Assembly (NCBI GenBank): GCA_048393055.1
Contig: DBFJJS010000013.1
Coordinates: forward strand, 1-64,000
From: Faeciplasma sp048393055
GTDB lineage: Bacteria > Bacillota > Clostridia > Oscillospirales > Ruminococcaceae
Direction of reading: 5' to 3'
DNA length: 64,000 nucleotides
This document shows, piece by piece, positions 49,048 to 55,617 of this stretch (position 1 is its first letter; the number at the start of each line of letters is the position of its first letter). A program made the translations under genes and the position numbers. Below the pieces are notes generated by a model. The model did no database searches. It was not told the origin of the DNA and saw only the letters and a program-made list of their open reading frames with translations.

Positions 49048-49833
49048 TTATTTTTCATGAGCTGTTTGAGAGGCTTTCAGCTGCGCGTTTTCATGCTTTT
49101 TGGTATATATAATCCACTTGACATAGCCGTAGCAGGTGTTTATAAGCATGGCGGCGACGGTTATAAGCATTATGTAAGCTCCTCCGGCAATATACAGCAC
49201 AGTATATAGTATAAGCGTTATGAACCAGGCGTACCACTGCTCCGTATAGCGCAGAAGAAGAAGTATTCCGTTGGCCATTCCACAGCCGGCGGCCAGCGCG
49301 TCGAGATACGAATCAGATGCCTCCGGGATAAGTCTTATCAGAGAGCCGACTATAACCGAAAACGCTATTATGGCGATGACCACAAGCACGTCCTGAAGAG
49401 GGGTGAGGTGCTTTACCACCGTAAGCTCGTCCTTTTCCTCATCAAGATTTTTAACCCATTTCCTATAGCTTATTATGTCTATCGGTATCCAGAAAGCAAG
49501 CGTGACAACCGCTATTGCATACCAGCCGTTCCACAGGCAGATTATAAACTCGGGTATTTCTATAAAGAAAATATCCACAAGGAAATTGAGCCTGCTCTGC
49601 TTCGATATCAAAAGCTCGCATATGGGATTTGCCAAAACCGCTATTACCGAGCAGACAAGCACAAACGTGCTCGACCGATCCTCAAGCATCTGGTCGGGAA
49701 ATATTATTACAAACGCAATGGTAATCACAAAAACCGCGACAAGATATATGATCTGATACGGCGTAAACGATTTTATAAAGCTCGCGGCTTTTTCACCAAA
49801 GCTCTTTTTTGTATTCAAGCTGCTATTACTCAT
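49048..49833 (-). CDS. pnuC: PnuC-like nicotinamide riboside transporter
   Basis: A 261-residue membrane protein with about seven helices. The PnuC-type segments are present: FIICLWNGWYAIAV, the RYTEQWYAWFITLILYTVLY stretch with its Gln-Trp-Tyr-Ala-Trp, and INTCYGYVKW near the end, matching the aromatic substrate-gate residues of the family. PnuC proteins carry nicotinamide riboside (or, for relatives, thiamine and riboflavin), with trapping by a kinase; the vitamin here is inferred, not proven. It follows the amidohydrolase gene by 14 bases. AAAAGGAG precedes the start. Confidence 0.8.
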   Translation of the reverse strand: MSNSSLNTKKSFGEKAASFIKSFTPYQIIYLVAVFVITIAFVIIFPDQMLEDRSSTFVLVCSVIAVLANPICELLISKQSRLNFLVDIFFIEIPEFIICLWNGWYAIAVVTLAFWIPIDIISYRKWVKNLDEEKDELTVVKHLTPLQDVLVVIAIIAFSVIVGSLIRLIPEASDSYLDALAAGCGMANGILLLLRYTEQWYAWFITLILYTVLYIAGGAYIMLITVAAMLINTCYGYVKWIIYTKKHENAQLKASQTAHEK

Positions 49834-49847
49834 ATTGTACTCCTTTT

Positions 49848-50651
49848 TTATTTATGTATGTAGTAGCAAAGCCGCGGGAATGCCTTGAGCGCGTTGTTGA
49901 AGCAGATGTCCTCGTAAGTGCTTTCCGGGAACATCCTCTCAAGGCTGTAATCGTATTCGTCAAGCTGACCCAGGGCTATCGGCGGGCAAAAATCCGTGCC
50001 GTAAAGCATCTGCGCACAGCACTCGGGATGGCGGTCTGTCGCATGCTTGAAAAGCGCGATGGCGTTGTCGACGTCCGCCCCGTACTCCGTTCCCGTCTCA
50101 TAAGCGCCGGAAATGTCGGTATAAATATTTTTATGCGAGGCTACGATGTCCATGCAGCGGTCGAAATGAGGGTCGTCCATATGCGCGGCAATGAAATTAA
50201 CCTCCGGATATTTTTCGGCGGCGTTTGCTATGTAAACTGCCGACGAGCCCTCGAGGTCATTGTCTGACGGAAGCACCAAAGAGCAAAGCCCTGTATGGAA
50301 CGTGACCGACAGGCGGTGCTTTGCAGCGAAATCATACGCCGGATAGAGCTTTTCATCATCAGCCCTTCCCCTCTGATAGCTCAGGTACACCTTAAGCCCC
50401 ACTATTTTGTGGCTTTCAATAAGCGGCTCAAGCTGCCTTAAGCGCTCCGGTATAGAGCTTTTCAGGTCTATATATGGGCACAGAAACAGCCTGTCATCAC
50501 TCAAAACCGTCTTTACGCAGTCGGGGTTGCTCATTATCGACTCTGGGAGCTGCATGACAAGCGCGTAGTTATCCACCCTATCAAAATACTCGCGTCGGAT
50601 TTCTTCGTTTACAATATGAGTGTGACAGTCTATTTTTTTTAATTTAATCAT
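49848..50651 (-). CDS. Amidohydrolase-family metal-dependent hydrolase (amidohydrolase 2)
   Basis: A 267-residue TIM-barrel protein. DCHTHI gives the HxH pair at the first strand; LSVTFHTGL, AAHMDDPHFDR and LYGTDFCPP supply the later His and Asp ligands. This is the amidohydrolase 2 branch, which contains decarboxylases and lactonases. Its reaction is unknown. Being the first gene of a unit with pnuC, it may act on a pyridine, other vitamin or imported precursor; this is inference. TAGGAGGAGAACGCTAA precedes the start. Confidence 0.8.
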   Translation of the reverse strand: MIKLKKIDCHTHIVNEEIRREYFDRVDNYALVMQLPESIMSNPDCVKTVLSDDRLFLCPYIDLKSSIPERLRQLEPLIESHKIVGLKVYLSYQRGRADDEKLYPAYDFAAKHRLSVTFHTGLCSLVLPSDNDLEGSSAVYIANAAEKYPEVNFIAAHMDDPHFDRCMDIVASHKNIYTDISGAYETGTEYGADVDNAIALFKHATDRHPECCAQMLYGTDFCPPIALGQLDEYDYSLERMFPESTYEDICFNNALKAFPRLCYYIHK

Positions 50652-50695
50652 TTAGCGTTCTCCTCCTAAAATACTATTTAATCGGAAGCAGGACG

Positions 50696-50752
50696 CTACG
50701 GAGCGTTTGCTACATAAAAAACAGCGGCAGCAATTATAAAATCGAGCCACAT
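50696..50752 (-). CDS. Putative 18-residue leader ORF before the amidohydrolase-pnuC unit
   Basis: AAGGAG lies eight bases before ATG 50752; the 18 codons give a mostly hydrophobic peptide (MWLDFIIAAAVFYVANAP) that ends at TAG, inside the loop of a small ACGCT/AGCGT hairpin. It sits just downstream of a perfect promoter and 44 bases before the amidohydrolase. It may be a leader peptide or tiny membrane protein. No family is recognised. Confidence 0.4.
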   Translation of the reverse strand: MWLDFIIAAAVFYVANAP

Positions 50753-50792
50753 ACTGAATTCTCCTTGCCTATATTTGTCGAACAACCAGTAA

Positions 50793-50821
50793 ATTATATC
50801 ATCGGCCGTTTATTATGTCAA
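50793..50821 (-). promoter_or_regulatory. Promoter of the amidohydrolase-pnuC unit
   Basis: TTGACA (complement of 50816-50821), 17 bases, TATAAT (complement of 50793-50798), full consensus. The leader is about 135 bases. Confidence 0.85.
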
Positions 50822-50841
50822 CTTGACCGTCTGCACCGCCA

Positions 50842-50876
50842 TAAAAAAATAAATCCCCCGGCAATTAGCCGAGGGA
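50842..50876 (-). terminator. Terminator after the Cys-rich gene
   Basis: On the minus strand TCCCTCGGC pairs with GCCGGGGGA (one G-U pair), followed by TTTATTTTTTTA. Confidence 0.85.
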
Positions 50877-50886
50877 TAATGCCGCG

Positions 50887-51108
50887 CTACATCTTCGCCT
50901 GCGCGACACGCCCGTCGCTCCCCGAAAACGCGGTCATTCTCCATGTATTGCTCAGGCGGTTTCTGCACCCGCATTCCTCAAACCCGCAAAGCGACTTGTT
51001 AAGGCATTCGCAGCTGCTCTGACCGTCGTCGTTGTAACAGCTCTCGAAAACCACATTCCTTCCCAAAAGTGTGCAGTACCTGACGCTTGTAAATTTAAAC
51101 TTGCTCAT
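50887..51108 (-). CDS. Small cysteine-rich protein, 73 residues
   Basis: I do not recognise a named family. The protein has seven cysteines in 73 residues: one in VRYCTLLG, one in FESCYNDD, the cluster CECLNKSLC and the pair ECGC. The N-terminus KFTSVRYCTLLGRNVVFE could be two strands of a zinc- or metal-binding fold. GGGAGGAGCTT precedes the ATG, and a good terminator follows, so it is very likely real. It diverges from the 86-residue gene across a palindrome array. Confidence 0.65.
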   Translation of the reverse strand: MSKFKFTSVRYCTLLGRNVVFESCYNDDGQSSCECLNKSLCGFEECGCRNRLSNTWRMTAFSGSDGRVAQAKM

Positions 51109-51156
51109 AAGCTCCTCCCTCTCCGCTTGAAATAAATGCAGTATTTGAACATGCGC

Positions 51157-51225
51157 AGCAGTTATAGCTGCCAGCTATAACTGCTAGCCATAGCTGCTAC
51201 TGAAGATAGCAGCCACAACTGCTGC
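51157..51225. repeat. Array of inverted and direct repeats between divergent small genes
   Basis: A perfect 14-bp palindrome pair, AGCAGTTATAGCTG and CAGCTATAACTGCT, separated by one base (51157-51185). The next 13 bases repeat the second arm with three changes (51186-51198), and GCTGCTA/TAGCAGC (51193-51213) forms another inverted pair, followed by CAACTGCTGCT. All copies share a CAGC(T/C)ATA(A/G)CTGC core. It stands out from AT-rich flanks. Confidence 0.8.
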
Positions 51226-51332
51226 TGATAATATAAATTATTGTGTGTATTAATTATATGCATATTTGTAATTTATAAGCATGTTCATAAATATTTTATT
51301 ACTAAGTAAGACAAGGAGGCATAGAGCAAGCT

Positions 51333-51593
51333 ATGAAAATACATAACGCGCTAAACAGGCTAATAAACGAAAAAACTCAAAACAGACTTTATAAGCTCAA
51401 GATAAGCGGCATAGAGGAGGAGCTGAAAACAGTAACCGACGCAATGGCAGCGTCCGACAGCTGCTTTGACGAGGTTTTAGACCCGAGCCTTACCGACGCG
51501 CTGATATACGAACGAGCGGCGCTTGAATCAAGGTACAGCTTTTTAATGGGAGAGCTTCGCCGCCTGACAAAAAAGAAAAGCCGTGACCCATGA
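51333..51593 (+). CDS. DUF2508 (YaaL-like) family protein
   Basis: An 86-residue helical protein. A basic amphipathic start (NRLINEKTQNRLYKLKISG) leads to the stretch DEVLDPSLTDALIYERAALESRYSFLMGELRR, which is the pattern of DUF2508 (B. subtilis YaaL). In B. subtilis yaaL lies near recR and bofA; here it is separate. Function is unknown. AAGGAGG lies 13 bases before the ATG, longer than usual. The end of the frame lies in a bidirectional terminator. Confidence 0.65.
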   Translation: MKIHNALNRLINEKTQNRLYKLKISGIEEELKTVTDAMAASDSCFDEVLDPSLTDALIYERAALESRYSFLMGELRRLTKKKSRDP

Positions 51594-51612
51594 AAGCGCC
51601 GGTCACGGCTTT
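51566..51612. terminator. Bidirectional terminator between the DUF2508 gene and argF
   Basis: AAAGCCGTGACC (51577-51588) pairs with GGTCACGGCTTT (51601-51612). On the minus strand it is followed by TCTTTTTTG, so it ends the argH-argF transcript. Its 5' arm lies in the last codons of the plus-strand gene. Confidence 0.87.
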
Positions 51613-51636
51613 ATATCATTTTATTCTTATCTCAGG

Positions 51637-52620
51637 TTACAACGTCGCCGCCATTACCGCCTTGATTGTATGCATACGGTTTTCAGCCTCGTCAAAGACT
51701 ATCGAGCGGTCGCTTTCAAATACCTCGTCTGTGACCTCCATGCAGCTAAGACCGTACTTTTGGCATATCTCGCGCCCTATTGCGGTCTTTGTATCGTGAT
51801 ACGCCGGCAGGCAATGCATAAACAGCGCCTTGCTTCCCGCCGCGTCCATCAGCGCGGAATTCACCTGATACGGGCTTAGGTCGTTTATTCTTTCGCGCCA
51901 GACCTCGTCAGGCTCGCCCATCGACACCCACACGTCGGTGTAGATTATATCCGCGCCCCTGACAGCCTCCGCCGGGTTTTCCGAGAAGCTGAGCCTGGCG
52001 CCGCTCTCCTGCGCGATTTCTTCGCATACGCCGACAAGCCTGCTGTCGGGGAAGTACTTTTTGGGAGCGCAAGCGGTAAAGCTCATGCCCATCTTGGCGC
52101 AGCCAACCATAAGGGAATTGCCCATGTTATACCTTGCGTCGCCCATATACACAAGCTTTTTGCCCTCAAGACCGCCAAGATGCTCTATTATCGTCAAAAA
52201 GTCGGCAAGTATCTGAGTGGGGTGAAACTCGTTGGTAAGACCGTTCCAAACCGGCACGTCGGAATATTTAGCCAGTTCCTCTACGATATCCTGGCCAAAA
52301 CCGCGGTATTCTATGCCGTCGTAGATCCTTGAAAGAACCCTTGCGGTGTCAGCGATGGTCTCCTTCTTGCCTATCTGCGAGCCAGAGGGGTCAAGATATG
52401 TAGTGCTTATGCCAAGATCGTGGGCCGCGACCTCAAACGAGCAGCGGGTGCGCGTGCTTGTCTTTTCAAATATCAGGGCCACGTTCTTTCCCTCGTGGTA
52501 TCTATGCGTAACGCCTGCCTTTTTGTGCGATTTGAGCACGGCGGCAAGCTCCAAAAGCTCGCTTATTTCCTGCGAAGTAAAGTCGAGCAGCTTTAAAAAA
52601 TCTCTTCCCTTTAAATTCAT
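51637..52620 (-). CDS. argF: Ornithine carbamoyltransferase
   Basis: A 327-residue enzyme that makes citrulline from ornithine and carbamoyl phosphate. STRTR (55-59) is the carbamoyl-phosphate loop; DPSGSQIGKKE is the SQIGKKES-type 80s loop; HPTQILADFLT and the ornithine-binding MHCLPAYHD close the site. Anabolic and catabolic forms look alike; the argG-argH context argues for biosynthesis. It lies 24 bases after argH. Confidence 0.95.
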   Translation of the reverse strand: MNLKGRDFLKLLDFTSQEISELLELAAVLKSHKKAGVTHRYHEGKNVALIFEKTSTRTRCSFEVAAHDLGISTTYLDPSGSQIGKKETIADTARVLSRIYDGIEYRGFGQDIVEELAKYSDVPVWNGLTNEFHPTQILADFLTIIEHLGGLEGKKLVYMGDARYNMGNSLMVGCAKMGMSFTACAPKKYFPDSRLVGVCEEIAQESGARLSFSENPAEAVRGADIIYTDVWVSMGEPDEVWRERINDLSPYQVNSALMDAAGSKALFMHCLPAYHDTKTAIGREICQKYGLSCMEVTDEVFESDRSIVFDEAENRMHTIKAVMAATL

Positions 52621-52644
52621 GTTATTACCTGCCTTTCACTTTTC

Positions 52645-54033
52645 TCAGTTATCTGAGCTGCCGCCAAGAGCAGCTCTGACGGCTTCTATCTGCGCCTCCA
52701 CCGACCTTGCGGAGGTGCCGCCCTCGCTTATCCTCTTTTCGACGCAGTTCTCAAGGCTTATTTCCCGATACAGATCCTCCTCGAAAAGCTCGCTGTACTC
52801 TTTATACTCCTCAAGCGGCAGGTTTTCAAGCACCCTGCCGGTCTCAATACATCTTGCAACTATCTGACCGCATATTTTGTAAGCAGTCCTGAACGCCATT
52901 CCCTTGCGAACAAGGTAATCAGCCAGGTCGGTGGCGTTTATAAAGCCCTTCTTTGCGGCGCTTTGCATGTTTTCAGGTATCGCCTTAAAGCTCTTTATCA
53001 TTCCGTCGAACACCTCAAGGCACATTTTAACGGTATCGCAGGCGTCGAACACGCCTTCCTTATCCTCCTGCATATCCTTGTTATATGCAAGCGGGAGACC
53101 CTTTAAAACAGTGAGCAGCGATATAAGGTCGCCGTAAACCCTGCCGGTCTTTCCCCTTACCAGCTCCGCCATATCGGGGTTTTTCTTTTGCGGCATTATC
53201 GACGAGCCGGTAGTAAAGCTGTCCGACAGCTCTATGAACTTAAACTCCCAGCTCGACCACAGTATTATTTCCTCCGAGAACCTTGAAAGATGCATCATGA
53301 TAATTGATATCACTCCAAGAAGCTCGACGCAGAAATCCCTGTCCGACACCCCGTCTATGCTGTTAAGGCATATGCCGTCGAACCCGAGGCTTTCAGCCTC
53401 GAACCGCCTGTCGGTAGGATAAGTTGTCCCCGCGAGCGCGCAGCACCCTATCGGGCAGACGTTAAGCCTCTTCCTGCAGTCCTCAAGCCTGCCCAAATCC
53501 CTTAAAAGCATCATCGAATACGCCATCAGGTGATGACCGAAGGTTATCGGCTGCGCTCTCTGAAGATGGGTGTATCCCGGCATTACGCAGCTCTTATACT
53601 GCTCCGCCCTGTCGGTAACGCTCGATATAAGCTCCCTGACAAGAGCCGAAACAGCGTCTATTTCATCGCGCAGGTACATTCTCGTGTCCAGCGCGACCTG
53701 ATCGTTGCGGCTTCTCGCGGTATGCAGCTTTTTACCAAGCTCGCCTATACGCTCGGTCAAAACCTGCTCGACAAACATATGTATGTCCTCGCACTCGTAG
53801 TTGATTTTCAGCTTGCCGCTGTCCAAATCGTTTAAAATCCCTTCAAGACCTGCGCAAAGCCCGTCCGCTTCATCGCGGGTGATAATGCCGCATTTGCCCA
53901 GCATCTGAGCATGAGCCATGCTCCCCCTGATATCCTGACTGTACATCCTCGAATCAAAGCGTATGGAGGAGTTGAAATCATCAGCCAAAGCGTCGGTAGC
54001 GCCGCTGGTCCTTCCTGCCCACATTTTTTCCAT
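52645..54033 (-). CDS. argH: Argininosuccinate lyase
   Basis: A 462-residue fumarase/aspartase-superfamily enzyme that splits argininosuccinate to arginine and fumarate. Conserved blocks: MWAGRTSG at the start, SRNDQVALDTR, GYTHLQRAQPITFGHH with the catalytic His, and the family signature GSSIMPQKKNPD. It starts 114 bases after argG behind a hairpin, and leads into argF. Confidence 0.96.
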   Translation of the reverse strand: MEKMWAGRTSGATDALADDFNSSIRFDSRMYSQDIRGSMAHAQMLGKCGIITRDEADGLCAGLEGILNDLDSGKLKINYECEDIHMFVEQVLTERIGELGKKLHTARSRNDQVALDTRMYLRDEIDAVSALVRELISSVTDRAEQYKSCVMPGYTHLQRAQPITFGHHLMAYSMMLLRDLGRLEDCRKRLNVCPIGCCALAGTTYPTDRRFEAESLGFDGICLNSIDGVSDRDFCVELLGVISIIMMHLSRFSEEIILWSSWEFKFIELSDSFTTGSSIMPQKKNPDMAELVRGKTGRVYGDLISLLTVLKGLPLAYNKDMQEDKEGVFDACDTVKMCLEVFDGMIKSFKAIPENMQSAAKKGFINATDLADYLVRKGMAFRTAYKICGQIVARCIETGRVLENLPLEEYKEYSELFEEDLYREISLENCVEKRISEGGTSARSVEAQIEAVRAALGGSSDN

Positions 54034-54069
54034 AATATAATCTCCCTTATCTGCACCAATAGGTATGTT

Positions 54070-54108
54070 TAAAAATCAAAGTATCCCCCGTTTTGAGCAA
54101 CGGGGGAT
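54070..54108 (-). terminator. Hairpin between argG and argH
   Basis: A perfect 10-bp stem ATCCCCCGTT with its complement around a six-base loop (54083-54108). The minus-strand tail ACTTTGATTTTT is imperfect, so this may be a partial terminator reducing argH-argF relative to argG. Confidence 0.65.
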
Positions 54109-54147
54109 GACCGCCCCGCCGCCATGGCGGAACGCATTTATATACCC

Positions 54148-55377
54148 TTATTTAAGACCGTTTTTCTCCTTCATCTTCGCGTAAACCTTTGTGGGAAGAC
54201 CATAAAGATTGATAAATCCCGAAGCGTCGGCCTGATTATAGACCTCGTCTTCGTCAAAGGTGGCGATTTCGGAATCGTAAAGCGAATACGGAGAGGTGAC
54301 GCCCGCGTTAATCATATTGCCCTTGTAGAGCTTAAGGGTGACGTCTCCGGTGACGGTCTTTTGAGTTGTCTTTACAAAGCTCAAAATGGCTTCGGTAAGA
54401 GGCGTGAACCACTGTGCGTTGTAAACAAGCTCCGCAAGCTTCTGCGCTACATGCGCCTTAAAGTGAGCGGTCTCCTTGTCAAGGCAGATGGTTTCAAGAA
54501 CCCTGTGCGCCTTGTAAAGGATAGCTCCGCCTGGGGTCTCGTATACGCCGCGGCACTTCATTCCGACAAGGCGGTTCTCAACGATATCCAAAAGCCCTAT
54601 TCCGTTCTCTCCGCCGAGCTTATTAAGAGTAGAAACCAGCTCCACCGAGCCCATTTCCCTGCCGTCTACCGCGGTAGGCACGCCCTGCTCAAAGTGTATC
54701 TTAACATAGGTGGGCTTATCGGGAGCCATCTCGGGCGAAACGCCCATTTCAAGGAAACCGGGCTTGTTGTACTGCGGCTCGTTTGCGGGGTCTTCAAGGT
54801 CGAGACCCTCGTGAGACAGATGCCAGATGTTTTTGTCCTTTGAGTAGTTTGTCTCGCGGCTTATTTTAAGAGGTACGTTGTGCGCCTCGGCATAGTCTAT
54901 CTCCTCGTCGCGCGACCTTATATCCCATTCCCTCCAGGGAGCGATTATCGGCATATCGGGGGCAAAAGCTTTGATAGCAAGCTCGAACCTTACCTGGTCG
55001 TTGCCCTTGCCTGTGCAGCCGTGGCAGATAGCGTCCGCCCCCTCGGCAAGCGCTATTTCAGCTATCCTCTTCGCAATCGGAGGACGGGCAAAGGCAGTTC
55101 CGAGCATGTACTCCTCGTACAAAGCGTCCGCCTGAACGCAGGGAAAAACATACTCCTCCAAAAACTCCTTGGTGAGATCCTCTATATAAATTTTCGACGC
55201 CCCGGTCTTGAGCGCCTTTTCCTCAAGACCCTCAAGCTCGCTCGCCTGACCTACGTTTCCCGATACCGCAATGATCTCCGGGTTGTTGTAGTTTTCCTTG
55301 AGCCACGGGATGATTATTGAGGTATCAAGCCCTCCGGAATACGCAAGCACAACTTTTTTTATATTCTCTTTCTTCAT
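54148..55377 (-). CDS. argG: Argininosuccinate synthase
   Basis: A 409-residue ATP-dependent ligase joining citrulline and aspartate. AYSGGLDTS (12-20) is the PP-loop; CHGCTGKGNDQVRFE and the PWREWDIRSRDEEI segment are conserved; IGLLDIVENRLVGMKCRGVYETPGG lines the citrulline site. It heads the arginine genes here, with ARG boxes at its promoter. The upstream ribosome site (AAGGCAGG) is modest. Confidence 0.96.
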   Translation of the reverse strand: MKKENIKKVVLAYSGGLDTSIIIPWLKENYNNPEIIAVSGNVGQASELEGLEEKALKTGASKIYIEDLTKEFLEEYVFPCVQADALYEEYMLGTAFARPPIAKRIAEIALAEGADAICHGCTGKGNDQVRFELAIKAFAPDMPIIAPWREWDIRSRDEEIDYAEAHNVPLKISRETNYSKDKNIWHLSHEGLDLEDPANEPQYNKPGFLEMGVSPEMAPDKPTYVKIHFEQGVPTAVDGREMGSVELVSTLNKLGGENGIGLLDIVENRLVGMKCRGVYETPGGAILYKAHRVLETICLDKETAHFKAHVAQKLAELVYNAQWFTPLTEAILSFVKTTQKTVTGDVTLKLYKGNMINAGVTSPYSLYDSEIATFDEDEVYNQADASGFINLYGLPTKVYAKMKEKNGLK

Positions 55378-55405
55378 GCTAAGTACCTGCCTTTCTCAGT
55401 CCAAA

Positions 55406-55462
55406 ATTAATAATTATGCATTTTGTCGTTAAAAATATAGCATACACTGAATAAATATTCAA
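55406..55462 (-). promoter_or_regulatory. argG promoter with two ARG boxes (ArgR/AhrC operator)
   Basis: TTGAAT (complement of 55457-55462), 17 bases, TATATT (complement of 55434-55439). A perfect ARG-box palindrome, TGAATAAATATTCA (55448-55461), covers the -35 box. A second, weaker box, ATGCATAATTATTAAT (complement of 55406-55421), lies just past the start site. Two boxes on one helix face fit binding of an ArgR hexamer under arginine excess. Confidence 0.8.
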
Positions 55463-55510
55463 TGGATTCATGGTAAATACTTTATTTTTGTATACATATA
55501 CAAAACCCGC

Positions 55511-55608
55511 AAAAATATTTCGACGGTATTGGCAAGATTGCCGTCTTAAAACGCACGTCCTTTCCCTAAGGTAGCCGGAGCAAGATCCGCCCCATGCGAG
55601 ACGGATCT
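55511..55608 (-). terminator. Possible terminator region after purL
   Basis: Two hairpins on the minus strand: AGATCCG/CGGATCT (55583-55608) without a U tract, then GACGG/CCGTC (55522-55545) followed by GAAATATTTTT. The second could end the purine operon but its stem is short. Confidence 0.4.
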
Positions 55609-55617
55609 GCGCAAACA

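Noticed and set aside
50652..50810. NAD or TPP riboswitch before the amidohydrolase-pnuC unit
   Set aside because: I found no conserved core of either class, only a short hairpin and a small frame.
51157..51225. Insertion-sequence end or mobile element remnant
   Set aside because: No transposase, target duplication or second end is visible; the repeats are local and short.
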